A model generated the notes under the pieces. The model saw only the letters and a program-made list of their open reading frames with translations. It was not told the DNA's origin and did no database searches. This document shows, in pieces, positions 8,033 to 18,698 of a DNA stretch of 46,310 bases. This DNA is from Myxococcota bacterium (GTDB taxonomy: Bacteria; Myxococcota_A; UBA9160; UBA4427). A program made the position numbers and the translations under genes. Position 1 is the stretch's first letter. Each line of letters opens with the position of its first letter. The DNA is taken from NCBI GenBank assembly GCA_028278345.1, contig JANQEL010000163.1:1-46310 (forward strand), given 5' to 3'.

Positions 8033-8813
8033 TCTCGAAATCGATGTGCTGACGATCTTCCCCGAGCTCTTCGAGCCCTTCTTCGAGGCCTCCTTCGTCG
8101 CGATGGCGCGCGAGCGCGACCAGGCCCGCATCGAAGCCCACGACTTGCGCGCCTGGACGGACGATCGGCATCGCACGGTCGACGACACGCCCTACGGCGG
8201 CGGGCCCGGCATGTTGATGAAGCCCGAGCCGCTGGTTGCGGCCATCGAGGCCCTCGCGGGTGCGAAGGGGCCCGAGCGCGAGACGAAGGTGGTGCTTCTC
8301 ACGCCCCAGGGCCGCCGCCTCGACCAGCCCTGGCTCGAGCAGGCTTCTCGCCAGCGGAAGTTCCTGCTGGTCTGCGGCCGCTATGAAGGGGTGGATCAGC
8401 GGGCGATCGATCTCGCGATCGACGAGGAGATCTCGCTCGGCGACTACGTCCTGTGTGGGGGGGAGATCCCCGCCATGGTGCTGATCGAGGGGATGGTGCG
8501 GCTGCTTCCGGGCCTGCTCGGAAACGCAGAATCCGTGGCAAAAGAGTCATTTACGCAGGAAATTCTCGAGGGACCACAGTACACTCGGCCGCCGATTTTT
8601 CGCGGCCTCGAGGTACCGGAGATTCTCCGCTCGGGTCACCACGCGGAGATCGAACGCTGGCGTCGCGAACGCGCAATCGAATGGACGCGGGAACGACGGC
8701 CGGATCTGTTGGTCGATCGAAAAGACGATCGAAAAAGCGATCGGGACGATCAATCGGACAGATCGGACACGCCTGCGTCGAACATCAAGGACGACACGAG
8801 GAAGCCAAAATGA
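8025..8813 (+). CDS. trmD: tRNA (guanine(37)-N1)-methyltransferase
   Basis: A 262-residue SPOUT-fold enzyme that methylates G37 of tRNAs with G at position 36, using S-adenosylmethionine, to prevent frameshifting. Diagnostic segments are [35 protein letters not shown] and the knot-forming [15 protein letters not shown]. The catalytic N-terminal fold ends near residue 190. The last 35 or so residues are a very charged Asp/Arg/Lys/Ser tail encoded by near-repeats of GATCGAAAA (about 8712-8765), longer than in most TrmD. The stop overlaps the rplS start as ATGA. Confidence 0.95.
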   Translation: MADLEIDVLTIFPELFEPFFEASFVAMARERDQARIEAHDLRAWTDDRHRTVDDTPYGGGPGMLMKPEPLVAAIEALAGAKGPERETKVVLLTPQGRRLDQPWLEQASRQRKFLLVCGRYEGVDQRAIDLAIDEEISLGDYVLCGGEIPAMVLIEGMVRLLPGLLGNAESVAKESFTQEILEGPQYTRPPIFRGLEVPEILRSGHHAEIERWRRERAIEWTRERRPDLLVDRKDDRKSDRDDQSDRSDTPASNIKDDTRKPK

Positions 8814-9307
8814 ACCGCCTCGACTTCATCGAAAAAGATTCCCTGCGCCGCGATCTGCCGCCCTTCCGGGTCGGCGACCAGGTGCGCGTGCACGTGAAGG
8901 TCCGCGAGGGCGACAAGGAACGCGTCCAGGTCTTCGAGGGCCTCTGCCTCCGCCGCCGCGGAGCGAACCACGGCGAGACCTTCACCGTGCGCAAGGTGAG
9001 CAACGGCGTCGGCGTCGAGCGCGTCTTCCCCGTGCAGTCGCCGCTGATCACCAAGCTCGAGATCATGAACCGCGGCTTCGTGCGCCGCTCGCGCCTCTAC
9101 TACATGCGCGACCTCACGGGCAAGAAGGCCCGCCTGCACTCGAAGGTGCGCGACGTCTCGCACCTCATCTCCCCCGAGGAAGAAGAGCGTCGGGCGGCGG
9201 GCGAGGGCGCCGCTGGCGCCGGCAAGACGAAGAAGAAGCGCGGCAAGAAGGCCAAGGCCGCCCGCGCCGCCGCGAAGGCCGCGAAGAAGGCCGAGTCGGC
9301 CGAATAG
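8810..9307 (+). CDS. rplS: 50S ribosomal protein L19 with a Lys/Ala-rich tail
   Basis: A 165-residue L19; residues 1-115 are the normal protein with [43 protein letters not shown] and [19 protein letters not shown]19 sits at the 30S-50S interface. About 50 extra residues follow, starting with an acidic SPEEEER stretch and ending in a Lys/Ala/Arg-rich tail, which would be disordered or RNA-binding. Such tails occur in ribosomal proteins of some high-GC lineages. The start at ATG 8810 overlaps the trmD stop. Last gene of the operon, convergent with yraN 34 bases later. Confidence 0.95.
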   Translation: MNRLDFIEKDSLRRDLPPFRVGDQVRVHVKVREGDKERVQVFEGLCLRRRGANHGETFTVRKVSNGVGVERVFPVQSPLITKLEIMNRGFVRRSRLYYMRDLTGKKARLHSKVRDVSHLISPEEEERRAAGEGAAGAGKTKKKRGKKAKAARAAAKAAKKAESAE

Positions 9308-9341
9308 GGCAGCGGGAGCGTTCGCTTTCGGCGTTCGCGCT

Positions 9342-9746
9342 TCAGTCGTTCGCGTCGAAGGCCGCGGGCCAGTGCTCGATCCGCCAGCGTTGGCTGCGGT
9401 CGTGCGCGCTTGTTTCGACGTGAACCGCCACGACGTCGAAGCGCACGTTGGCAATGTGTCGCCTGCGGTTCGAGAGCCAGGCGATCGCCGCGCGTTGCAT
9501 GCGCGCGCGCTTGCGGGCGTCGATGGCAGCGAATGGCCCGCCGTGTCGTCCGCCGCGACGGGTCTTCACCTCGACGAAGATCGCGGTGCGTCCGCGGCGT
9601 GCGATCAGGTCGATCTCGACCCCGCCCACGCGAACGTTGCGATCTTCGATGCGATACCCTTGCGCTTCGAGGTAGTTGGCGGCACGGCGTTCGCCTTCTC
9701 GCCCCAGCTGCTGGCGGCCGGGGTCGCGGCGCGGATCTTCGGGCAT
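9342..9746 (-). CDS. yraN: YraN/UPF0102 endonuclease-fold protein
   Basis: A 134-residue protein of the UPF0102 family. The sequence GREGERRAANYLEAQGYRIEDRN followed by GGVEIDLIARRGRTAIFVEVKTRR carries the E-x-D-x-ExK residues of the PD-(D/E)XK nuclease-like fold. No substrate is established for the family. The frame runs far upstream through rsmI, but that part is antisense shadow; the ATG at 9746 with a GGGGAAAG upstream gives the normal length. It is divergent from rsmI with only 39 bases between, the pair (yraN next to rsmI/yraL) being common in bacteria. Confidence 0.88.
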   Translation of the reverse strand: MPEDPRRDPGRQQLGREGERRAANYLEAQGYRIEDRNVRVGGVEIDLIARRGRTAIFVEVKTRRGGRHGGPFAAIDARKRARMQRAAIAWLSNRRRHIANVRFDVVAVHVETSAHDRSQRWRIEHWPAAFDAND

Positions 9747-9785
9747 TCGAGCTTTCCCCGGGACCGGGGAGGGGCAAGCTAGCTG

Positions 9786-10673
9786 ATGGGCACCCTGTAT
9801 GTCGTGGCGACGCCGATCGGCAACCTCGAGGACGTGACCTTGAGGGCACTGCGCGTGCTGCGCGAAGTCGACGCGCTCTACGCCGAAGACACCCGGCGAA
9901 CGCAGATCCTGCTCGATCGCTTCGAGATCGATCGGCGGCCGGTGTCGTTGCACGAGCACAACGAGGCCTCGCGGGTCGAGGCCGTGCTCGATGCGCTCGC
10001 CTCCGACCACAGCGTGGCGCTCGTGTCGGACGCGGGGGTCCCGCTGGTTTCGGATCCGGGTGCGCGCGTGGTTGCAGCGGCGATCGAGGCGGGACACGTC
10101 GTCGAGCCCGTGCCAGGTCCTTCCGCCGTACTCTCCGCCCTCGTGGTCGCCGGTTTCGAGGTCGCCCCGTTTGCCTTCCTCGGCTTTCTGCCCCGCGTGG
10201 CCGGTGCGCGGGAAGCCGTGCTCGAGTCGTACCGCGCGCGATCCGAAACGCTCGTGATGTTCGACTCGCCCGCCCGCCTGCACGAGCGCCTGCTCGAGTT
10301 GTCGACCCGCTTTCCGGAACGCCGGGCGTGTGTGGCGCGCGAACTCACCAAGCGTCACGAGGAAGTCGCGCGGGGAAGCTGCGCCGAGTTGGCGGAGCAC
10401 TTCGCCGAGGGCGTCAAAGGGGAGTGCACGATCGTGCTCGACGGTGCCCGGGGCGAAGTCGCCGATCGGGAAGCGCGCGCCGCCGGAGAGGTCGCCCCGC
10501 TCGACGCCGAGGCTCTCGATCGCGAGATCGAGGCGGCCCTCGACGCGGGCAAGCGCCATCGCGAGATCGTGGCCGAACTCGCCCCGCGAACCTCGCTTCC
10601 GCGCAAACGCGTCTACGCCCGGGTGCAGGAAGTGAAGGACGAACGGCGCGAAGGCAGCGAGGGCGGCACGTGA
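9786..10673 (+). CDS. rsmI: 16S rRNA (cytidine(1402)-2'-O)-methyltransferase
   Basis: A 295-residue tetrapyrrole-methylase-fold enzyme. The N-terminal LYVVATPIGNLEDVTLRAL, YAEDTRRTQILLDRF, LHEHNE and VALVSDAGVPLVSDPG segments are diagnostic of RsmI. It uses S-adenosylmethionine to 2'-O-methylate C1402 in the decoding centre. The C-terminal region, after about residue 235, contains a helical APRTSLPRKRVYARV segment typical of the family tail. Its stop overlaps the GTG start of the heparinase-like gene (GTGA), so an unrelated enzyme appears translationally coupled to it. Confidence 0.95.
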   Translation: MGTLYVVATPIGNLEDVTLRALRVLREVDALYAEDTRRTQILLDRFEIDRRPVSLHEHNEASRVEAVLDALASDHSVALVSDAGVPLVSDPGARVVAAAIEAGHVVEPVPGPSAVLSALVVAGFEVAPFAFLGFLPRVAGAREAVLESYRARSETLVMFDSPARLHERLLELSTRFPERRACVARELTKRHEEVARGSCAELAEHFAEGVKGECTIVLDGARGEVADREARAAGEVAPLDAEALDREIEAALDAGKRHREIVAELAPRTSLPRKRVYARVQEVKDERREGSEGGT

Positions 10674-12316
10674 AGCCGCAACACCTCCCGCGTCTGCTCC
10701 GCACCCTGCGTCACTACCGACCGGTGCAACTCGCCGCCCAGCTTCGCCACGTGCTCCAGGAAGAAGGGCGCCCCGGTCCGCCGCGAGGGGCCGCGCCGCC
10801 GATGGCGATCGAGGGCGCGACCGCACCCTTCCTCCCCGCGCCGCCGCACGCGAAGTTCGACGGCGAAGCCGGGTTCGAGTTGATTCGGCGCAAGCACCGC
10901 TTCGGGGGGGCTATCGATTGGCAGTTCGACGAACTCGGTCCGCTGTGGGCGTTTCATCTGCATCAATTCGATTGGGCGCGCAGCCCGGGCGTCGACCCCG
11001 CTGCTCGCACGCGCCTGATCCTCGATTGGATCGAGCACTGCGAGCGCAGTTACGGTTGGGCCCCGCACCCGATCTCCCTTCGTATCCTCTCCTGGGGGAA
11101 GCTCATCCTGACCCCCGGCGCACTCGTGCTCGGCGCGCAGGAGCGCGAGACGCTCCACGCTTCCCTCGCCCAGCAGGCCGAAGCGCTCGCGGGTCGTCTC
11201 GAGTACCGCCTGCAGGCGAATCACCTGTTCTCGAACCTGCTGGGCCTGGTGTTCGCCGGAGTGCTCTTCGAGGGGTCGCACGCGGCGCGTTGGTTGGGGC
11301 ACGAACCCCTGCTTCGCCGCGAACTCGAGCGCCAGATCCTGTCCGATGGTTCCCACGTCGAGCGCAGCCCGATGTACCACGCTCTCTTGTTGGAGAACGT
11401 GCTCGATCTGTTGAACGTCGCGCTGGCCTCGCAAGGGCGCGCGCCGCAGGCCCTGGTGCAAGCCCTGGAGGATGCCGCGGCGCGAATGCTCGGCGCGCAC
11501 GCGGTGTGGACCCATCCCGACGGCGAGATCGCGCTCCTCGGCGACGCGGCTTTCGACATCGCGCATGCACCGCGGGTCCTGAGCGACTACGCGGCGTCCC
11601 TCGGAGTCGATGCTCGTGCGCCGGCGTCGGGACAGCTGGTGGATGCCGGCGTGTATCGCCTCGAAGCGGGGGCCTTCACGCTGATCGCGACGACGGGCCC
11701 CCCCGCGCCGAGTCATCAGCCGGGGCATGCCCACTGCGACGCGCTCTCGTTCGAACTCTCCTACGGCGACGAGCGGGTGATCAGCGATACAGGCGTTTCG
11801 GAGTACATCCCCGGACCCCTGCGCGAAGCCAGCCGCGCCACTTCGTCTCACGCGACGATCCAACTCGGCGACCAGGAACAGAGTGAGATCTGGAGTGCCC
11901 ACCGCGTCGGGGGGAGGGCGAACTGTCGTGTGGTCGCCGCGGACGACGCCGAGCTTCGCGCGAGTTGTTCTCCCTGGTCGCTTCCGAAGACGAGCCACGA
12001 ACGACACTTTTCCGTTCGACCTTCACAGGTCGAGATCGCCGATCGCATCGAAGGCGAGGGCGGGACGGTTCGCCTCTTCCTGCCGATGGGGCCCGATGTC
12101 GAAGCCCTCGAACTCGACCGAGAGGGGCGGGCCGCACATCTGCGACTTCGCAGCGGCACGGCGTTGTCGCTGGAGTTGCCGAATGGTGTCGATTGGCAGA
12201 TCGAGCGCCGACCCTGGTTCCCGCGCTTCGGTGAGGCTGCAGAGCGCGACACTTTGGTGGGAAAAGCCGGCGCGCTGGCTTCGAGTCGCATCGTCTTCCG
12301 CGAACGCGCTTCCTGA
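10670..12316 (+). CDS. Heparinase II/III family protein (putative uronate polysaccharide lyase)
   Basis: A 548-residue protein starting at GTG 10670 in the rsmI stop. The first half is the alpha-helical toroid of the family (RTLRHYRPVQLAAQL, the LGPLWAFHLHQFDW region and the HPISLRILSW segment). The second half, after about residue 320, is the beta-sandwich with GHAHCDALSFELSYG and SDTGVSEY, where conserved His and Asp/Tyr residues lie. Family members cleave uronic-acid polysaccharides by beta-elimination; substrate here is unknown. No signal peptide is visible, which is unusual for a lyase acting outside, so a role in processing polysaccharide during synthesis or an unconventional location is possible. 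It may belong functionally with the EPS genes further on. Confidence 0.8.
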   Translation: MKPQHLPRLLRTLRHYRPVQLAAQLRHVLQEEGRPGPPRGAAPPMAIEGATAPFLPAPPHAKFDGEAGFELIRRKHRFGGAIDWQFDELGPLWAFHLHQFDWARSPGVDPAARTRLILDWIEHCERSYGWAPHPISLRILSWGKLILTPGALVLGAQERETLHASLAQQAEALAGRLEYRLQANHLFSNLLGLVFAGVLFEGSHAARWLGHEPLLRRELERQILSDGSHVERSPMYHALLLENVLDLLNVALASQGRAPQALVQALEDAAARMLGAHAVWTHPDGEIALLGDAAFDIAHAPRVLSDYAASLGVDARAPASGQLVDAGVYRLEAGAFTLIATTGPPAPSHQPGHAHCDALSFELSYGDERVISDTGVSEYIPGPLREASRATSSHATIQLGDQEQSEIWSAHRVGGRANCRVVAADDAELRASCSPWSLPKTSHERHFSVRPSQVEIADRIEGEGGTVRLFLPMGPDVEALELDREGRAAHLRLRSGTALSLELPNGVDWQIERRPWFPRFGEAAERDTLVGKAGALASSRIVFRERAS

Positions 12317-12692
12317 TCCCTCGCGCGACCTCACCGCCCGGCAGCTTCGCTTCGCGCGCGCGTGTGTCGTGCGCGAAACGGCCCTTTCCCATCCTGCGCA
12401 GGCGTGAGCGCTCGCTGCGGGGTTGCGACTCTCTTCTGCCGCGTCTTGCACCACCCCGGAGCGAGGCTGACGCGTTCCTGCGCGCGAAGTGGGTTTTCCC
12501 TTTATTGGTGATGCGTTGCACCGATGTGAGGTCTTGTGATCCGGGTGGCGTTTGCTCACAATTCGCGACCCCTAATGGGCCGCGTTGGCCACTTACCCGG
12601 CACTCAGGCGTGCGGCGGGCTCGGCGAGCCGCAGACGCCTTCGGGTGTGCAGTTTCGATCGAAGACGCGAGAACACGGGGACGGAGTACCAC
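12317..12692 (+). other. 376-base gap: leader and promoter region of the carbamoyltransferase module
   Basis: No coding frame with family similarity was seen. The first 200 bases look unremarkable. From 12534 there is a promoter whose -35 and -10 form a dyad (separate entry). At 12607-12639 a hairpin has an outer stem GGCGT/ACGCC and an inner stem GGCTC-GGC-GAGCC with no U-run after it. The leader from the predicted start to the ATG at 12693 is about 125 bases. No known riboswitch consensus was recognised. Confidence 0.5.
12534..12562 (+). promoter_or_regulatory. Promoter with dyad-symmetric -35/-10
   Basis: TTGTGA at 12534-12539 and CACAAT at 12557-12562 have a 17-base spacer and would act as -35 and -10. 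The bases TTGTGA and TCACAA (12556-12561) are exact inverted repeats, so a dimeric regulator could cover both elements. Whether this is regulation or chance is unknown. Confidence 0.4.
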
Positions 12693-14522
12693 ATGAACAT
12701 CCTGGGGATTTCGGCGTACTACCACGACAGTGCGGCCTGCCTCGTGCAGGACGGCAAGCTCGTGGCGGCGGCCCAGGAAGAGCGGTTCACGCGCAAGAAG
12801 CACGACCACCGCTTTCCCAAGCACGCAATCGACTACTGCCTCGAAGAAGCGGGTATCGCGCACGAGGATCTCAACCTCGTCGCCTTCTACGACAAGCCGC
12901 TGCTGAAGTTCGATCGCATCCTCGAGACCTACATCGCGGTGGCGCCGCGCGGCTTCAAGCTCTTCATGATGGGGCTTCCGCTGTGGCTGAAAGAGAAACT
13001 CCACACCCCCCGCGAACTCGACGCCGGCCTCGAGGGCAAGTACAAGGGTCGCTTCGTCTTCACCGAGCACCACCAGTCCCACGCCGCGAGCGCCTTCTTT
13101 CCCTCGCCCTTCGATGAAGCCGCCGTGCTCACGATGGACGGCGTGGGTGAGTGGGCCACCGGTTCGATCGCCAAGGGCCAGGGCCACGAGATCACGATGC
13201 TCAAGGAGATGCGCTTCCCGCACTCCATCGGCCTGCTCTACTCGGCCATGACCTACTTCACCGGCTTCAAGGTGAACAGCGGCGAGTACAAGCTGATGGG
13301 CCTCGCGCCCTACGGCGAGCCGATCTACCGCGATCGCATCATGGACAACCTGCTCGACCTCAAGGCCGACGGTTCGTTCAAGATGGACATGGACTACTTC
13401 GCCTACTGCCACGACGACGTGATGACCTCGCCGAAGATGGAAGAACTCTTCGACGGGCCGGCGCGTCAGGCCGAGAGTGAGATCACCCAGCGCGAGATGG
13501 ACATCGCGGCATCGATCCAGGCCGTGACGGAAGAGGTCGTGATGCGCACCGCGCGCACCGCGCACGAGATCACGGGTTCGAAGAACCTGGTGATGGCCGG
13601 GGGCGTGGCGCTCAACTGCGTGGCGAACGGCAAGGTCCTGCGCGAAGGCCCCTTCGAGAACGTCTGGATCCAGCCGGCGGCTGGTGATGCAGGCGGGGCT
13701 CTCGGTGCGGCGCTCTTCGTCTGGCACCAGCTACTGGGCAACGAACGCAACAACGAGGGCAAGGACAGCCAGTTCGGCTCCTTCCTCGGCGGGCGCGAGA
13801 GCAAAGAGGACATCAAGGCCTATCTCCACTCGGTGGGCGCCGTCTATCAGCACCTTCCCGACGAAGACAAGCTGTGCGAGCGCGTGGCCGAGTTGATCGC
13901 CGAAGAGAACGTGGTGGGCCACGTCTGCGGTCGCATGGAGTTCGGCCCCCGCGCCCTCGGCGCGCGCTCGATCATCGGCGATGCGCGCTCGCCGAAGATG
14001 CAGGAAGTGATGAATGTGAAGATCAAGTTCCGTGAATCCTTCCGCCCCTTCGCACCGGCGGTGATGCACGAGCACGTCGACGAGTACTTCGAGATGCGCC
14101 CGATGGAAGACAGCCCCTACATGCTGCTCGTGGCGCCGGTGAAGGACGACAAGCGCCTCAACACCGAGGATCACGGCGAGAAGGGCCTCGACAAGCTCAA
14201 GCAGCTGCGCAGCGTCGTACCCGCGATCACCCACGTCGACTACTCGGCCCGGGTGCAGACGATCGACAAGGAACGCAACCCGCGCTTCTACGGGATCATC
14301 GACAAGTTCAAGGACCAGACGGGCTCCCCCGTGCTGATCAACACGAGCTTCAACGTGCGCGGCGAGCCCATCGTGCGCAACGCCGAGGACGCCTACCGCT
14401 GCTTCATGCACACCAATATGGACGTGCTGGTGCTCGAGAACTTCATCCTGCTCAAGAACGACCAGCCGAACGCGCGTGAGATCGACCTCGAGGCCTATCT
14501 CACCGAGTTCGCCCTCGACTGA
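12693..14522 (+). CDS. NodU/CmcH-family carbamoyltransferase
   Basis: A 609-residue carbamoyltransferase. The N-terminal ASKHA-like half starts with ILGISAYYHDSAACLV and contains the EERFTRKKHD and TEHHQSHAASAFFPSPF segments (His motif) and LTMDGVGEW. The middle has KNLVMAGGVALNCVANGKV and QPAAGDAGGALGAA. The C-terminal YrdC-like half has VVGHVCGRMEFGPRALGARSI and ends with SFNVRGEPIV. These enzymes transfer a carbamoyl group from carbamoyl phosphate, through carbamoyl-AMP, to sugar or antibiotic hydroxyls; NodU acts on Nod factors. The acceptor here is unknown but a glycan is likely given the region. First gene of a three-gene unit with SxtJ-like and DUF5989 proteins. Confidence 0.92.
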   Translation: MNILGISAYYHDSAACLVQDGKLVAAAQEERFTRKKHDHRFPKHAIDYCLEEAGIAHEDLNLVAFYDKPLLKFDRILETYIAVAPRGFKLFMMGLPLWLKEKLHTPRELDAGLEGKYKGRFVFTEHHQSHAASAFFPSPFDEAAVLTMDGVGEWATGSIAKGQGHEITMLKEMRFPHSIGLLYSAMTYFTGFKVNSGEYKLMGLAPYGEPIYRDRIMDNLLDLKADGSFKMDMDYFAYCHDDVMTSPKMEELFDGPARQAESEITQREMDIAASIQAVTEEVVMRTARTAHEITGSKNLVMAGGVALNCVANGKVLREGPFENVWIQPAAGDAGGALGAALFVWHQLLGNERNNEGKDSQFGSFLGGRESKEDIKAYLHSVGAVYQHLPDEDKLCERVAELIAEENVVGHVCGRMEFGPRALGARSIIGDARSPKMQEVMNVKIKFRESFRPFAPAVMHEHVDEYFEMRPMEDSPYMLLVAPVKDDKRLNTEDHGEKGLDKLKQLRSVVPAITHVDYSARVQTIDKERNPRFYGIIDKFKDQTGSPVLINTSFNVRGEPIVRNAEDAYRCFMHTNMDVLVLENFILLKNDQPNAREIDLEAYLTEFALD

Positions 14523-14548
14523 TCCCGGCTAGCGAGACGAGAACCGAC

Positions 14549-14995
14549 ATGGCACAGATGATCGAAATGAACTGGAAGCCGGATGCGAAGACCCTTCGCA
14601 ACTTCGGCTTCATCGCGGTACTCGGCTTCGGCTTCGTGGCGACGATCGCCCACTACGAGTGGTTGATCTTCGCAATGGGGCTCGGGGCCGCGAAACCCTA
14701 CGTGGTGAACACCTTCATCGGCCTCGCCGCGTATTCGGGGATCATGGGTCTGGTCTTTCCGAAGGCGGTCCAGCCCGTCTACGTCGGGCTCGCCGTGCTC
14801 ACCTACCCGATCGGGTTCGTGCTCTCCTACCTCATCATGGGGTTCCTATACTTCCTGATCATCACGCCGACGGGGCTGGTGATGCGCCTGGTCGGCCACG
14901 ACCCCCTCGATCGCAAGTGGGATCCCGAGGCCGAGACCTATTGGCACGACAGCCGCCCGCCGCGGCCGAGTGAGCATTATTTCCGCCAGTTCTAG
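14549..14995 (+). CDS. SxtJ-like small membrane protein
   Basis: A 148-residue protein with about three hydrophobic helices: residues near 21-40 (GFIAVLGFGFVATIAHY), 52-72 and 80-108 (YVGLAVLTYPIGFVLSYLI and following). A soluble C-terminal tail has HDPLDRKWDPEAETYW, a feature of the SxtJ family found next to NodU-type carbamoyltransferases. Function of SxtJ is not established. It starts 26 bases after the carbamoyltransferase stop and is in the same transcript. It may anchor or present the enzyme or its substrate at the membrane; this is inference from gene pairing. Confidence 0.75.
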   Translation: MAQMIEMNWKPDAKTLRNFGFIAVLGFGFVATIAHYEWLIFAMGLGAAKPYVVNTFIGLAAYSGIMGLVFPKAVQPVYVGLAVLTYPIGFVLSYLIMGFLYFLIITPTGLVMRLVGHDPLDRKWDPEAETYWHDSRPPRPSEHYFRQF

Positions 14996-15035
14996 AATCG
15001 AGCGACCGTCCCACCACGGTCGTATGGAGAACGTC

Positions 15036-15242
15036 ATGTCCGATCAACCGAGCAACGACAACAACGATTTCGCAGCGCAGTCCGAAGGCGAGCGTACGGG
15101 CCTCGTGGGCGAGTTCGTCGACTTCTTGAAGGACAACAAGAAGTGGTGGCTCGCGCCCATCATCGTGTCGATCCTCGGGCTCGGCGTCCTGGTGATGCTC
15201 GGCGGCACAGCGGCCGCACCGTTCATCTACACGCTCTTCTAG
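15036..15242 (+). CDS. DUF5989 small membrane protein
   Basis: A 68-residue protein with a charged N-terminus, the segment LVGEFVDFLKDNKKWWLAP followed by a hydrophobic helix of about 20 residues (IIVSILGLGVLVMLGG). This is the pattern of DUF5989 proteins that accompany NodU carbamoyltransferases and SxtJ. ATG 15036 is preferred over 15024 because GGAG at 15026-15029 has six bases of spacing to it. It ends just before a hairpin shared with the convergent ligA gene. Function unknown. Confidence 0.75.
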   Translation: MSDQPSNDNNDFAAQSEGERTGLVGEFVDFLKDNKKWWLAPIIVSILGLGVLVMLGGTAAAPFIYTLF

Positions 15243-15261
15243 AAAGCAGCGAACGGATCGA

Positions 15262-18692
<3,431 letters not shown>

Positions 18693-18698
18693 AGGTTC

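Noticed and set aside
9410-10669. Upstream extension of the heparinase-like frame back to 9410
   Set aside because: The extra part is Arg-rich low-complexity sequence lying over yraN and rsmI, with no family similarity; the GTG at 10670 in the rsmI stop fits better.
12504-12522. Sigma-54 promoter around TTGGTGATGCGTTGCA
   Set aside because: GG and GC are nine bases apart, not ten, so the spacing rule for -24/-12 promoters is broken.
12534-12562. CRP binding site (TGTGA/TCACA)
   Set aside because: Half-sites are separated by 16 bases instead of 6, so the two arms cannot be contacted by a CRP dimer in the normal way.
12480-12692. Cyclic di-GMP (GEMM) riboswitch in the carbamoyltransferase leader
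   Set aside because: The leader has stems but lacks the conserved GEMM core and receptor segments.
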